NCBI RefSeq assembly: GCF_016793485.1
Contig: NZ_JAEULZ010000045.1
Location: 1-55,511, forward strand
Source of the DNA: Mesorhizobium sp.
Lineage (GTDB): Bacteria; Pseudomonadota; Alphaproteobacteria; Rhizobiales; Rhizobiaceae
Direction of reading: 5' to 3'
DNA: 55,511 nucleotides
This document shows positions 27,501 through 36,103 of this stretch, piece by piece. The notes under the pieces are model-generated. The model was given only the letters and a program-made list of their open reading frames with translations, ran no database searches and had not been told where the DNA came from. Numbering within the stretch: position 1 is the stretch's first letter; the number at the start of each line of letters is the position of its first letter. The position numbers and the translations under genes are program-made.

Positions 27501-28004
27501 TCGGCGATCCACAAGCTGCTGCAGGTCCTGCCCGGAATGCCAGGCGAGGCGCGGGAAGCAGCGGCGCGGCGCTATCTCGATCGCGCTGTCTCCGATTGGC
27601 CTGACGCGGAGCGCGAGGGCGCATGGCGGCAGGTCGAATCCATCCTCGGCGATGCGGTTTTTGCGCCCATCTTTGCACCTGGCTCGCGCGCCGAGGTCGC
27701 GGTGATGGGCGAGATCGAGCTGCGCGGGGCTAAAAGGCTGGTGTCCGGCATGATCGACCGGCTGGCGACAACGGAGGACGAGGTTCTCGTCATCGACTAC
27801 AAGACCAACCGCCCGCCGCCCGCTTCGTTGGACGAGGTTCCCGAGGCCTATGTGCTCCAGCTTGCCCTGTATCGGGCGCTGCTGCGGCCGCTCTATCCGG
27901 GCAAGGCGGTGCGCGCCGCGCTCCTGTTCACTGAGACGCCGTCCCTCATGCCATTGCCTGATAGCGTGCTGGATGCCGCGCTTGCCCGACTCACCGGAGC
28001 GTGA
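24501..28004 (+). CDS. addA: AddA subunit, UvrD/REP-type helicase with RecB nuclease domain
   Basis: ATP-driven 3'-5' helicase and nuclease of the AddAB complex. The 1167-residue protein carries the full set of superfamily 1A helicase motifs: Walker A ANAGSGKTHVL near residue 29, TYTRAAAANM, LLDEAQDTSPDQW, GDEKQSIYSFQGA, LNLSFRSTNDV, MTVHAAKGLE and LLYVGMTRAEDRL. The C-terminal nuclease site is D1099-Y-K1101 in VIDYKTNRP. ATG 24501 overlaps the addB stop (ATGA). Everything expected for a working enzyme is present. Confidence 0.96.
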   Translation: MKRPRVVPDETKRRQAVAADPASSVWVSANAGSGKTHVLAQRVIRLLLEGTDPSKILCLTYTRAAAANMSNRVFATLAEWTTLGDEELAQKIGDLEGRPAGRDRLAAARKLFAEALETPGGLKIQTIHAFCEAVLHQFPLEANIAAHFEMLDPRMEALLFAEARRAMLTGAVANDKGLAEAFATVLERGGEFGLDVLLTEIVGKRDRLRDFIDRLGGDTASYADLFEVFDFGADETAATIAEQAWPLPGFSPAFYATFHQTALVTNAKRVQSNMLPALDDAFRIHEPVRRLRLLADGFLKADGDPYDPANAFTKAMHSAIPDLAERYQQAVDAILAVLDRLALFRMLEGTRAALTIADWLIARYEQLKTGGGFLDFNDLITRTVRLLSRADAGAWVQFKLDKGIDHILLDEAQDTSPDQWSVVRRLAEEFFAGLGARDNVRRTVFAVGDEKQSIYSFQGASPESFAETGIEFARRVREANASFERIALNLSFRSTNDVLHAVDRVFASADARRGITHDTEPVRHDAIRDDEPGYVEIWPSVGADAVDEPDDWTKPVDHAQAPAVRVAELVARTIKHWLDHAEIIEGKGRRLRPGDVMVLVRKRDRFVHALSRSLKNKNVPVAGADRLSLPAHIGVQDLAALGRFLLQPDDDLSLAAVLRSPIFALTEDILFELAANRPANRSLADRLRERATGDLLLADVVRSLDGWATEAAYKPVFEFYSGILARDGIRKRMIARLGHEAGDILDEFLSFCLAEERAGLPGLEAFLATLQSAGPEIKREMDQGRDEVRIMTVHAAKGLEAPVVFLVDGGAPPVSEQHLPRLMPYDFDGIGPGFLWRSSSEVANAVSRDAASGVKARADDEYRRLLYVGMTRAEDRLIVCGYHGKLARNTATWHSIVERALVDIPETEQRTHEATGETVHRYRSRILPAVAASDADVATAESTPPPLPAFGKLPPEDDLPRPLSPSGASVLVEDAKEAVISQRSPVLDGEEQTGFAAVRGSAIHKLLQVLPGMPGEAREAAARRYLDRAVSDWPDAEREGAWRQVESILGDAVFAPIFAPGSRAEVAVMGEIELRGAKRLVSGMIDRLATTEDEVLVIDYKTNRPPPASLDEVPEAYVLQLALYRALLRPLYPGKAVRAALLFTETPSLMPLPDSVLDAALARLTGA

Positions 28005-28077
28005 CACAAACGCTGCTTGAAGGCAGGCAGTCCCGCCACCACATATTGTGCGACACGAAATTCCGAAAGGCTTCATC

Positions 28078-28398
28078 ATGGCAACCGTCAAGGTCGACAA
28101 GAACAACTTCAAGAGCGATGTGCTGGACGCTTCCGAGCCGGTCGTCGTGGATTTCTGGGCCGAGTGGTGCGGCCCCTGCAAGATGATCGGTCCGTCGCTG
28201 GAAGAAATCTCCACCGAACTCGCCGGCAAGGTGAAGATCACCAAGCTGAACATTGACGAGAATCCGGAGCTGGCCGCGCAGTTCGGCGTGCGCTCCATTC
28301 CGACGCTGATGATCTTCAAGAATGGTCAAGAGGCCGATAGGAAGGTTGGCGCGCTGCCCAAGACGGCGCTGTCGCACTGGATCGGCGGCAACGTCTGA
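28078..28398 (+). CDS. trxA: Thioredoxin
   Basis: Small cytosolic disulfide reductase of 106 residues. The active site WCGPC places the redox cysteines at 31 and 34, and the cis-proline is in SIPTLM. No signal peptide is present. ATG 28078 follows AAAGG by 7 bases. It lies 73 bp after addA and is closed by a strong terminator, so it ends the divL-addA cluster, as in other alphaproteobacteria. Confidence 0.97.
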   Translation: MATVKVDKNNFKSDVLDASEPVVVDFWAEWCGPCKMIGPSLEEISTELAGKVKITKLNIDENPELAAQFGVRSIPTLMIFKNGQEADRKVGALPKTALSHWIGGNV

Positions 28399-28420
28399 TC
28401 GTCATCTCGACCCAGGTTTG

Positions 28421-28449
28421 AAAAGCCCGGCCCTCGCGCCGGGCTTTTT
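28421..28449 (+). terminator. Rho-independent terminator of trxA
   Basis: An 11-bp stem AAAAGCCCGGC (28421-28431) and GCCGGGCTTTT (28438-28448) with a 6-nt loop, ending in five T. It starts 22 bp after the trxA stop. The A-tract on the other side could let it work in both directions. Confidence 0.92.
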
Positions 28450-28527
28450 GTTGGCGTGTCGTTTGGGCCGCGCTGGCCTTTGTCGTTCCCTGCTTCCGAT
28501 GCATGATGCCTGAAACGGAGAAACGCC

Positions 28528-28809
28528 ATGACCGGATCGGCCAAAGCCACGACACTCATCGACAACGAACGGGTGATCGTCACCGAATACCGCTTCCAGC
28601 CTGGGGAGAACACCGGTTGGCATCGGCATGGGCATGATTATGTCGTCGTGCCGATGATGGACGGCAGGCTGAAAATCGCGACGAAGGACGGCGAAACCTT
28701 CGTCGATATGAAGAAGGGCGCGCCCTATTTCCGCAACGAGGGTGTCGAGCACGACGTCATCAGCGCCAGTGAAGGCGAGTACGTTTTCATCGAAGTCGAG
28801 CTGAAATAG
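28528..28809 (+). CDS. Small cupin-domain protein
   Basis: A 93-residue single-domain cupin. The metal-binding motif is visible as H32-x-H34-x-H36 in TGWHRHGHDYVVV, and a second histidine appears in GVEHDVIS near residue 75. A glutamate of motif 1 is not at the usual place, so metal binding may be altered. The ATG has GGAG at 8 bases. It sits alone between the trxA terminator and a long non-coding gap. The fold is clear; the substrate cannot be told from the sequence. Confidence 0.85.
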   Translation: MTGSAKATTLIDNERVIVTEYRFQPGENTGWHRHGHDYVVVPMMDGRLKIATKDGETFVDMKKGAPYFRNEGVEHDVISASEGEYVFIEVELK

Positions 28810-28953
28810 TTGACGTCGGGTAAGTCCAAAACGTGATCTCGGAATTGCCGCCTTCCGTGGCGTAAACGCCGTCGCTTTGCCCGGCCCTCTGATCCAGGCT
28901 TCCGGCTCAGTCGCGCAAAATAATAAATGAAATCAGTAGCAGGCCAGAAAGGT

Positions 28954-28972
28954 CATCTGGCTGGACCAGATG
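28954..28972. promoter_or_regulatory. Inverted repeat CATCTGG-N5-CCAGATG
   Basis: A perfect 7+7 inverted repeat with a 5-bp spacer in the 335-bp gap (28810-29144) between the cupin gene and the RlpA-like gene. The TGG...CCA core is like sites for FadR-type GntR regulators. The rest of the gap shows no reading frame that I can support. Confidence 0.35.
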
Positions 28973-29025
28973 AATTTGTTGGTCTGGTTTCGGCATCAAC
29001 AAGCTTATCCAAAGCATAACACAGT

Positions 29026-29045
29026 GTTTCGAAATGTCTCGAAAC
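29026..29045. promoter_or_regulatory. Inverted repeat GTTTCGA-N6-TCGAAAC
   Basis: A perfect 7+7 inverted repeat with a 6-bp spacer, ending 99 bp before the RlpA-like gene. Size and symmetry suit an operator for a dimeric regulator, but I cannot name the regulator. Confidence 0.35.
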
Positions 29046-29144
29046 GTGTGCCCGGATCACGGAACGGCCGGTTCTCTGTCGCATTTGCCGCCACATTCGC
29101 CGCGTAGCCGGCGCTCCCCGAAATAGTACGGAGAGACTGAAGGC

Positions 29145-29504
29145 ATGACGAGCAAGATGACAGCGGCCGGCGCAGTAGCAATTGCCAGCCTGGTTCTGGC
29201 GGCGGGTTTTACGGTTCCCGCTTCGGCACAGTGCGGCGGCGCGTCATGGTATGCGCTTCATTCGCAGACGGCGTCCGGTGAAAAGATGGATCCGACGGAT
29301 CTGACGGCCGCGCATCGCTCGCTGCCCTTCGGAACGAAGTTGAAGGTCACCAATCAGAAGAACGGCAAGACCGTGGTCGTTCGCATCAACGATCGCGGTC
29401 CTTTCGTGAAGGGGCGCGTTATCGACCTGTCGAAGGCGGCCGCCAGGACATTGGGCTTCGTCGATTCCGGCGTGACCAAAATCTGCATGGCCGAAGCAGT
29501 CTGA
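29145..29504 (+). CDS. Secreted RlpA-like double-psi beta-barrel protein
   Basis: A 119-residue exported protein. A signal peptide with hydrophobic core (about 8-24) ends at the likely cleavage site ASA|Q after residue 28. The mature part is a minimal double-psi beta-barrel: GGASWYAL at 31-38, [11 protein letters not shown] at 54-64, and INDRGPF-x-x-GRVIDLS near 81-96, the signature of RlpA-family murein-binding or lytic proteins. It lacks the SPOR domain of full-length RlpA. It may act on denuded glycans or have another cell-wall role. Confidence 0.9.
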   Translation: MTSKMTAAGAVAIASLVLAAGFTVPASAQCGGASWYALHSQTASGEKMDPTDLTAAHRSLPFGTKLKVTNQKNGKTVVVRINDRGPFVKGRVIDLSKAAARTLGFVDSGVTKICMAEAV

Positions 29505-29522
29505 TTTAACTGCAGGGGCGGC

Positions 29523-30575
29523 TCACGTCTTCAGGCGGGACGCTGCCGTCTCGGCCGTCGCCTCGGCGAGAGTCATGCCCCATTGCGAGCGGCAATAGCT
29601 GCGGAAATCGAAGCAGGGCAGGCCGGGGCAGATTTCGAACTCGATGAGGTGGACTGTGTTGTCCGCCTCTACCCGGAAATCCATCGAAAACACGTCGCGA
29701 AGGCCGAGCGCGCGCATCAGCGTGGCGGCGATGGCGCGAATATGTGCCGCAGCCTCCGGCTGACTGTCTGCGACTGCGACCAGTTCGGGTTCGGTATAGC
29801 GGCCTTCCGCGATAGCGGCGGCACCCGTATCGCCGTAGAGCGCCATCGAATCGTCCATTGTCTGGAAGTCGCCGCCAGAGTCGACGAAGAAGATGCCGAG
29901 CGCATCCGGCCCTGCATCCGGGCGCACGCCAAGAAAACTCGCGCGGACATTGCGGCCCGCCACATAGGGCTGGACGACCACGGCATCGCGGTAGGCTTCA
30001 TGAACGCGGCGGCTGAGCGCAAGTGCGCGGTCGAGGTCGTGGCAGCGTGAATCCGGCCAGATGCCGATCTTGGCGCCGAGCCGGTTCGGCTTGACGAACC
30101 ATCCGGCAGCAGAAGCAGGCGGCCGCACCAGCCATTCGCCGTCGCGCGCCAGTCCCGCAGGCGGAACCGGCAGGCCGAGAGCGGCCAGCACCGCGCCGGA
30201 ACGGAACTTGTCCTGACAGAGCGCGAAAAGGGAGTCATCAGCTCCTATGGTCGGCAAGCCGTTCAGGCGGGCAAGCGCCGGCGCGGCGCCGCCGCGGAAA
30301 TAGGCGATGCCGTCGGTGAGCGTCCAGACCAGAGTGGTTGCGGCGGGCCGGCCGGCGAGAACCTTCGCCGCATCGTCTAGTTCGATGGGCAGGAAATCGA
30401 GGCCGCGCGTGGCGCAGGCGCGCTCCATATCAGGGAATTCCGGCGTGAGGTCGGTCGACTGCGCCAGATAGGAGGAAATCTCCAATGCTTGCCGCTCGGC
30501 AAAGCCTTCGGCCTTGAGCCGTGCGCGGCAGGCTGCCTCGGTTTCATAAACGAGAACGAGTGTCGGTTTGGACAT
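29523..30575 (-). CDS. Ddl-like ATP-grasp domain protein, atypical
   Basis: A 350-residue soluble protein whose C-terminal two thirds look like the ATP-grasp fold of D-Ala-D-Ala ligases: QDKFRSGAVLAALGLPVPP (helix before the ATP lobe), WFVKPNRLGAKIG (ATP-binding lysine and loop, about 158-170), VVVQPYVAGRNVR, and the metal site MDFRVE-...-IEFEICPGLP near 298-320. In Ddl the last motif is E-x-N-x-x-PG; here the Asn is Glu314. The N-terminal part is not like Ddl. The product of the reaction is unknown. It converges with the RlpA-like gene, with 18 bp between. Confidence 0.72.
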   Translation of the reverse strand: MSKPTLVLVYETEAACRARLKAEGFAERQALEISSYLAQSTDLTPEFPDMERACATRGLDFLPIELDDAAKVLAGRPAATTLVWTLTDGIAYFRGGAAPALARLNGLPTIGADDSLFALCQDKFRSGAVLAALGLPVPPAGLARDGEWLVRPPASAAGWFVKPNRLGAKIGIWPDSRCHDLDRALALSRRVHEAYRDAVVVQPYVAGRNVRASFLGVRPDAGPDALGIFFVDSGGDFQTMDDSMALYGDTGAAAIAEGRYTEPELVAVADSQPEAAAHIRAIAATLMRALGLRDVFSMDFRVEADNTVHLIEFEICPGLPCFDFRSYCRSQWGMTLAEATAETAASRLKT

Positions 30576-30673
30576 GGTTGGCGGGGCACCTCGGAATGTG
30601 CGGCCAGACTACCGGTTTGCAGGCACTACGCGGAGACTTTTGCGCCCTCGACTTGAGCGGACGCGACGTACGG

Positions 30674-31312
30674 TTACGTCGCCCGGCCTCCGAACACGGC
30701 GTCCCATTCGGCAACAGCAGCGCGGGCGCGCCCTGCAACTTCGGCCACTGTCAGGCCGGGCGCGTAGAGGCTGGAGCCGAGGCCGAAGGTGGAGACGCCG
30801 ATCTTCGCATAGTCGGCAAAATCCTTCTCCGAAACACCGCCGACCGCGCCGACGATGGTTTCCCTGGGTAGCACGGCCTTGATTGCCGAAATACCCTTCG
30901 GTCCGAGCGCGCTTGCCGGGAAGAATTTCAGCGCGGACGCGCCGAGCGACAGGGCGAGAAAGGCTTCCGTCGGCGTGAAGACGCCCGGCATAGTCACCAT
31001 GCCATGATGCGCGGCGCGCTCCATCACGGCGCGGTCGATGTTGGGGCTGACCAAAAGCCGCCCGCCGGCCGCGTGCAATTCGTCAACCTGCGCCGCCGTC
31101 AGCACGGTCCCCGCGCCGACGAGCGCCGTCTCCGGCAGGGATTTCGCCAGGAGCGCGATGGAGCGAAACGGGTCGGGCGAGTTGAGCGGCACCTCGATCG
31201 CCTCGATGCCGGCTTCGAAGACGGCGGCGCCGACGCCCAGCGCTTCGTGCGGTGTCAGGCCGCGCAGGATGGCGACGAGGCGTCGGCGAAGCGGGGGAAA
31301 CGGAACGGTCAT
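30674..31312 (-). CDS. dgoA: 2-dehydro-3-deoxy-6-phosphogalactonate aldolase
   Basis: Class-I KDPG/KDPGal aldolase that cleaves 2-keto-3-deoxy-6-phosphogalactonate into pyruvate and glyceraldehyde 3-phosphate. The 212-residue protein has the Schiff-base lysine Lys129 in ALKFFPAS and the catalytic glutamate Glu40 in AIEVPLNSP. LVGAGTVL and VGAVGGV are the usual phosphate-site strands. The DgoA assignment over KDPG aldolase rests on the adjacent dgoK. The start is ATG 31312, 26 bp after dgoK. Confidence 0.93.
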   Translation of the reverse strand: MTVPFPPLRRRLVAILRGLTPHEALGVGAAVFEAGIEAIEVPLNSPDPFRSIALLAKSLPETALVGAGTVLTAAQVDELHAAGGRLLVSPNIDRAVMERAAHHGMVTMPGVFTPTEAFLALSLGASALKFFPASALGPKGISAIKAVLPRETIVGAVGGVSEKDFADYAKIGVSTFGLGSSLYAPGLTVAEVAGRARAAVAEWDAVFGGRAT

Positions 31313-31338
31313 GGTGCTGAACTCCGTTGGATCATGTC

Positions 31339-32265
31339 CTAGCCAGCCCATCCCATCCGGGTCGCGGCTTCGAACAGGCCGGTGCGCACGGCCTCGTCGG
31401 CGTCGGCCTGCATCACCGAGCATCCGGCAAGCTTCAGCGCGGCGGCATAAAGCGTGCCTAGCGGGCCGGAAGCGACGAGGATGATCTTGTCCTCCGGCGG
31501 CGCGAGGTTGCGCCTGGCCGAGGCGATCTCCGCGCCGATGAGCAGGCCGGACAGCGTGGCGGCAGCGACTTCGGGAGTCTGGTCCTGCAGCAGGGTCGCC
31601 GCGCGGATGCGGAAAAGTTGAGGGCCGATATCTCCGCCCTGGCCAAGCGCCTGCTTGCAGGACGCGATGAAGGCAGGATTTTCGGGCGAGGGGGGTGACG
31701 CGACTTCGCCGAGCGAATGGCGCAGGATGGATTGCTTCGCGAGCACGGAGAACAGCTCGCCGGTCAGCCATGTCTGGAAGCCGGTGATGACGCCGTCCGC
31801 GGCTTCGACCCATTTGGAATGGGTGCCGGGCATGCAGATGACATGCCGCCCCGTGGCAAAAAGCGGCACGATGCCGGCAAGCTGGGTTTCCTCGCCGCGC
31901 ATGACGTCGGGCGCGGCGGCCTTGCGCTGGGCCAGCCCGGGCAGGATGCGGATGTCGCGCGATTGGCCTGAAACAGGCACCGCGCCGGCAAGGATGCCAT
32001 CCAGTCCGGCCGGCACCGTGACGTAGGGCGCTTCGATCCAGCCCTGCCGCGCGCCGGCCATGCCGCAGACGATGACGGGAAGTGCTGCGGACGCGCCAGC
32101 CGCCTCAAGGTGACGCTCCAGCACAACGCCAAAACCTTCCGCGCCGGCGGTCAACATGCCATCGCCGCTGCGACGCTCGGCGAGCACAGTGCCGGCGGCG
32201 TCGAGCAACCAGAGGCGGAAGCTCGAAGTGCCCCAGTCGACGGCGGCGATGGCGGGAGTGCTCAC
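31339..32265 (-). CDS. dgoK: 2-dehydro-3-deoxygalactonokinase
   Basis: Phosphorylates 2-keto-3-deoxygalactonate, the step before DgoA in the De Ley-Doudoroff galactose pathway. The 308-residue protein begins AVDWGTSSFRLWLLD (about 8-22), the family's N-terminal phosphate loop, and contains MPGTHSKW at 145-152 and GLLIGAE at 240-246, both typical of DgoK. The start is GTG 32265, which overlaps the SDR stop as GTGA; the longer open frame upstream is inside the SDR gene. Confidence 0.94.
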   Translation of the reverse strand: MSTPAIAAVDWGTSSFRLWLLDAAGTVLAERRSGDGMLTAGAEGFGVVLERHLEAAGASAALPVIVCGMAGARQGWIEAPYVTVPAGLDGILAGAVPVSGQSRDIRILPGLAQRKAAAPDVMRGEETQLAGIVPLFATGRHVICMPGTHSKWVEAADGVITGFQTWLTGELFSVLAKQSILRHSLGEVASPPSPENPAFIASCKQALGQGGDIGPQLFRIRAATLLQDQTPEVAAATLSGLLIGAEIASARRNLAPPEDKIILVASGPLGTLYAAALKLAGCSVMQADADEAVRTGLFEAATRMGWAG

Positions 32266-33029
32266 AGGAAACCGCCGTCGACGATGAGGGTTTGCGCGGT
32301 CAGCAAGCGCGACGAATCGGATGCCAGGAAGAGGCAGGTGCCGACCATGTCGTCGGGCTTCATGATCTCCCGGATGCACTGTTTGGCGACATGGGCCGCC
32401 AGCCGTTCCTCGGAGACCCAGAGCTTCTGCTGGCGCTCGGTGATGACCCAGCCGGGCGCGACCGCATTGACGCGGATGCCGTGCGGGCCGAGGCGGCCGG
32501 CCAGCCCCTTTGTCAATCCGATGATGCCCGCCTTGGCGGCCGTGTAGGACGGCATCTCGGCATGGTTGATCATGAAGGATGTGGAGGTGAAGTTGATGAT
32601 GGAGCCTTTGCCCGCCTCGATCATGCCCCTCGCCACGGCCTGCGCCGTGAAGAAATGCGGCCTGAGGTTGATCGACTGGTTCTGCTCCCAATACTCAAGC
32701 GTCACGTCGAAGATGTCGTGCCGTTCGTCATAGGCGGCATTGTTGATCAGGACCGTAATCGGACCGTGTGCGGCGGCGGCGACGTCTATCGCCTTTTGCA
32801 GGGACGGAATGTCGGCAAGATCGGCTTTGAGAAACAGCGGCGTGTGGGAAACCTTAGCGGACAGGTCTGCAACCAAGACTCGGCTGGCCTCCTCGGCAAT
32901 ATCGATGAAGGCGACCTTCGCGCCTTGCCGGGCAAAACCCTCGACAAGCGCCGCACCTATGCCCGACCCGCCACCGGTGATCAGGACCGAGGCCCCTTCA
33001 AGGTCCGAAAAGCGCGCCGATGGCATCAT
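32262..33029 (-). CDS. SDR-family sugar dehydrogenase
   Basis: A 255-residue classical short-chain dehydrogenase. The cofactor motif TGGGSGIG is at 18-25, with Asp43 (FIDI) suggesting NAD preference. The NNAA motif is at 96-99, and the catalytic set is Ser149 or Ser151, Tyr162 and Lys166 (SYTAAKAG). As first gene before dgoK-dgoA it probably oxidises the sugar, for example D-galactose or a related aldose, but the specificity cannot be read directly. ATG 33029 (or the adjacent ATG 33026) has TGGAGG about 10 bases upstream, which sets the start. Confidence 0.88.
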   Translation of the reverse strand: MMPSARFSDLEGASVLITGGGSGIGAALVEGFARQGAKVAFIDIAEEASRVLVADLSAKVSHTPLFLKADLADIPSLQKAIDVAAAAHGPITVLINNAAYDERHDIFDVTLEYWEQNQSINLRPHFFTAQAVARGMIEAGKGSIINFTSTSFMINHAEMPSYTAAKAGIIGLTKGLAGRLGPHGIRVNAVAPGWVITERQQKLWVSEERLAAHVAKQCIREIMKPDDMVGTCLFLASDSSRLLTAQTLIVDGGFL

Positions 33030-33118
33030 GTGCTTCAATCCTCCAGAAATGTCGCGCATGGTATCGGGCAAGCGCCTGCGAAGGGCAAGGGCCCAAAACC
33101 ACTTGCACATAGCGGAGG

Positions 33119-33133
33119 TTGAAGCGCTTTCAA
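33119..33133 (-). promoter_or_regulatory. LacI-family operator upstream of the SDR-dgoKA operon
   Basis: TTGAAGCGCTTTCAA is a near-perfect palindrome centred on CGC, very close to the general LacI/GalR operator form TGAAAGCGCTTTCA. It lies in the 188-bp gap between the divergent SDR and glcB genes, 90 bp before the SDR start, so it could control either one; the sugar operon is the likelier target. Confidence 0.6.
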
Positions 33134-33217
33134 AAGCTTCGATAATTGACCCCGGCTTCCGCACATGGTCAAACGCCGTGCGCGGGCAGCGAGCCGACCA
33201 TTTGGGAGAATGAACAT

Positions 33218-35395
33218 ATGACCGACCGCCTGGAGATTTCCGGTCTGCACATCGCACGCGAGCTCGTCAATTTCGTGGTTGACGAGGCCGCACCGGGAAC
33301 CGGGGTGGACGTCTACGAATTCTGGGCCGGTTTCTCCGACATCGTGCATGATCTGGCGCCGAAGAACCGGGCGCTGCTGAAGCGCCGCGACGAGCTGCAG
33401 GAAGCGGTCGATGGCTGGCACCGCGCCCATGGCGGCCCGGTCAACATGGGCATCTACAAGGGATTCCTGAAGGAGATTGGCTACCTCGCGCCAGAGGGCG
33501 AGCCGTTCCAGGTCAGCACGCAGAATGTCGATCCGGAGATTGCGAGCCTGGCCGGGCCGCAGCTCGTCGTGCCGGTGATGAATGCGCGCTATGCGCTGAA
33601 CGCCGCCAATGCGCGCTGGGGCTCGCTCTACGACGCGCTTTACGGCACCGATGCCATCTCCGACATCGGCGGCGCCGAGAGGGGCAAGGACTACAACCCG
33701 ATCCGTGGCGGCAAGGTGATCGCCTGGGTCCGCAACTTCCTTGACGAAGCCGCCCCTCTGGAGAACGCCAACTGGCGAGACGCCCGGGCGTTTTCGGTTG
33801 TCGACGGAGCGCTTGTGGTGTCGCTCGGGGAGGGCAGGACAACCGGCCTTAGACAGCCGGACAAATTCGTCGGCTATCTTGGCGACCCTTCTGCGCCGAC
33901 ACAGTTCCTGCTGCGGAACAATGGCATCCATATCGAGGTTCTGATCGACGCGACGGCCGCGATCGGCAAGTCGGACTCGGCCAATATCTCTGACGTGTGG
34001 CTGGAATCGGCGCTGACGACGATCCAGGATTTCGAGGATTCGGTCGCCGCTGTCGATGCCGAGGACAAGGTCGTCGCCTATCGCAACTGGCTCGGGCTGA
34101 TGAAGGGGGACCTGACCGAGGAAGTGGCAAAGGGCGGCAAGAGCTTTACGCGAAAGCTCAATCCCGACCTCGACTATCTGGCGCCCGATGGCTCGACCTT
34201 CGGGTTGAAGTGCCGTTCCCTGCTTCTGGTGCGCAATGTCGGCCACCTGATGACCAATCCCGCGATCCTCGACCGCGATGGCAACGAGGTGCCCGAAGGC
34301 CTGATCGACGCGGCAGTAACCGCGCTGATCGCGTTGCACGACATCGGGAGCAATGGGCGCCGCGCCAACTCCCGCGCGGGCTCGATGTATGTCGTGAAGC
34401 CCAAGATGCACGGGCCGGACGAGGTCGCCTTCGCCGTGGAGATATTCGGCCGCGTCGAGGCGCTGCTCGGCATGGCGCCCAACACGATCAAGATGGGCAT
34501 CATGGACGAGGAACGGCGCACCACCGTCAACCTCAAGGAATGCATCCGCGCGGCGAGCGAACGCGTGGTGTTCATCAACACCGGCTTCCTCGACCGCACC
34601 GGCGACGAGATTCACACCTCGATGGAAGCCGGCCCAATGATCCGCAAGGGCGACATGAAGCAGGCCGCGTGGATCTCGGCCTATGAAGCCTGGAACGTCG
34701 ACACCGGCCTGGAATGCGGCCTTTCCGGCCATGCGCAGATCGGCAAGGGCATGTGGGCGATGCCCGACCTGATGGCCGCGATGCTGGAACAGAAGATCGC
34801 GCACCCTAAGGCGGGCGCGAACACGGCATGGGTGCCTTCGCCGACGGCTGCGACGCTGCACGCGACCCACTACCACAAGGTCGACGTCCATGCCGTGCAG
34901 GAGACGCTGAAGAGCCGCCCGAAGGCCAGGCTCGACGACATCCTGTCCATTCCCGTCGCCGTGCGCCCGAACTGGACGCCGGAGGAAATCCAGCAGGAGC
35001 TGGACAATAATGCGCAGGGCATCCTCGGCTATGTGGTGCGCTGGATCGACCAGGGCGTCGGATGCTCCAAGGTGCCTGACATCAACGATGTCGGGCTGAT
35101 GGAGGACCGCGCGACGCTGCGCATCTCCTCGCAGCACATCGCCAACTGGCTCTACCATGGCGTCGCCAGCGGCGAGCAGGTGATGGAGACGATGCGGCGG
35201 ATGGCAGCGGTCGTCGACAAGCAGAACGCGGGCGATCCGCTCTACAGGCCGATGGCGGCGAATTTCGACAATTCGATCGCATTCCAGGCCGCCTGCGATC
35301 TCGTCTTCAAAGGCCGCGAGCAGCCGAACGGCTACACGGAACCTGTCCTGCATGCGCGCCGACTGGAGTTGAAGGCGCGGGACCGGGCGGTGTGA
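33218..35395 (+). CDS. glcB: Malate synthase G
   Basis: Condenses glyoxylate with acetyl-CoA to malate; with isocitrate lyase (not here) it allows growth on C2 compounds. The 725-residue length matches isoform G (about 720), not the shorter isoform [17 protein letters not shown] and the [13 protein letters not shown] segment hold the glyoxylate/Mg-binding residues. The characteristic MSAxP-like cap loop region is represented by [14 protein letters not shown] 33218 has GGGAG at 9 bases; the longer upstream frame is not supported. Its stop overlaps tsaB (GTGA). Confidence 0.97.
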   Translation: MTDRLEISGLHIARELVNFVVDEAAPGTGVDVYEFWAGFSDIVHDLAPKNRALLKRRDELQEAVDGWHRAHGGPVNMGIYKGFLKEIGYLAPEGEPFQVSTQNVDPEIASLAGPQLVVPVMNARYALNAANARWGSLYDALYGTDAISDIGGAERGKDYNPIRGGKVIAWVRNFLDEAAPLENANWRDARAFSVVDGALVVSLGEGRTTGLRQPDKFVGYLGDPSAPTQFLLRNNGIHIEVLIDATAAIGKSDSANISDVWLESALTTIQDFEDSVAAVDAEDKVVAYRNWLGLMKGDLTEEVAKGGKSFTRKLNPDLDYLAPDGSTFGLKCRSLLLVRNVGHLMTNPAILDRDGNEVPEGLIDAAVTALIALHDIGSNGRRANSRAGSMYVVKPKMHGPDEVAFAVEIFGRVEALLGMAPNTIKMGIMDEERRTTVNLKECIRAASERVVFINTGFLDRTGDEIHTSMEAGPMIRKGDMKQAAWISAYEAWNVDTGLECGLSGHAQIGKGMWAMPDLMAAMLEQKIAHPKAGANTAWVPSPTAATLHATHYHKVDVHAVQETLKSRPKARLDDILSIPVAVRPNWTPEEIQQELDNNAQGILGYVVRWIDQGVGCSKVPDINDVGLMEDRATLRISSQHIANWLYHGVASGEQVMETMRRMAAVVDKQNAGDPLYRPMAANFDNSIAFQAACDLVFKGREQPNGYTEPVLHARRLELKARDRAV

Positions 35396-36069
35396 TCCTT
35401 CTCGCCATCGACACGGCCTCGGCGCTCTGCGCCGCCTGCGTTTATGACAGCGATGCCGACCAAGAGCTCGGGCGCTCGGTGCTGGAGCTCGGAAAGGGCC
35501 ACGCCGAGCACCTGATGGCGGTCGTAGACGAGGCGCTGGCGAAGGCGGGCGTCGGTTTTGATGCGCTTGATCGCATCGTCGTTTCGGTGGGACCGGGGTC
35601 TTTCACCGGCGTTCGCGTCGGCGTGGCAGCGGCGCGGGGTTTTGCGCTGGCGCTGAAGATACCGGCTGTCGGCGTCACGACGCTGGAGTCTGTGGCGGCT
35701 GAAGCGCGCAAAAACTTTGCCGGCAAAAGGATCATGGTCGCGCTCGATGGCGGGCGGGGCGAGATCAATCTCGGGTTCTTTGACGAGGCCGGACAGCAGG
35801 TCGGCGAAGCGCTTGCCATGAACCTCGAAGATGCGGCCGGGCTGGCGGTCGCACATGAAGGCGTCCTTGCGGGCTCGGCGGCAGCCATGGTTGCCGTAAC
35901 TGCGGGACGGGAATTTCCGGCGGGCGTCGTGGGCGCCACGGCCGATATCGGCATCTACGCCCGGCTTGGGGCGGCGAAAGCCGTTGGCGAAAAGCCGAAG
36001 CCGCTTTACCTAAGGGAAGCGGATGCGAAGCCGCAGGCCGGTTTCGTGCTGCCGCGAATCCGGTCATGA
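35392..36069 (+). CDS. tsaB: tRNA t6A threonylcarbamoyltransferase subunit TsaB
   Basis: Non-catalytic partner of TsaD in forming N6-threonylcarbamoyladenosine at position 37 of ANN-decoding tRNAs. The 225-residue protein has the ASKHA-fold N-terminus [13 protein letters not shown], the motif [11 protein letters not shown] (about 64-74) and the GHAEHLM helix typical of TsaB. The GTG start overlaps the glcB stop. A TsaE domain is encoded at 19143-20663, so two parts of the same pathway are in the window. Confidence 0.95.
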   Translation: MILLAIDTASALCAACVYDSDADQELGRSVLELGKGHAEHLMAVVDEALAKAGVGFDALDRIVVSVGPGSFTGVRVGVAAARGFALALKIPAVGVTTLESVAAEARKNFAGKRIMVALDGGRGEINLGFFDEAGQQVGEALAMNLEDAAGLAVAHEGVLAGSAAAMVAVTAGREFPAGVVGATADIGIYARLGAAKAVGEKPKPLYLREADAKPQAGFVLPRIRS

Positions 36070-36103
36070 TTGTCGGCGGAAACGCCTGAACGATAAAAAG
36101 CCA

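Noticed and set aside
24636-28319. A minus-strand frame of over 1200 codons opposite addA and trxA
   Set aside because: It mirrors strong codon bias on the coding strand, has no recognisable domain, and runs through the terminator and several true genes. AddA with complete helicase motifs explains the region.
33035-35353. A 772-codon minus-strand frame opposite glcB
   Set aside because: High-GC shadow of malate synthase G. The translation is rich in His and Arg with no family motifs.
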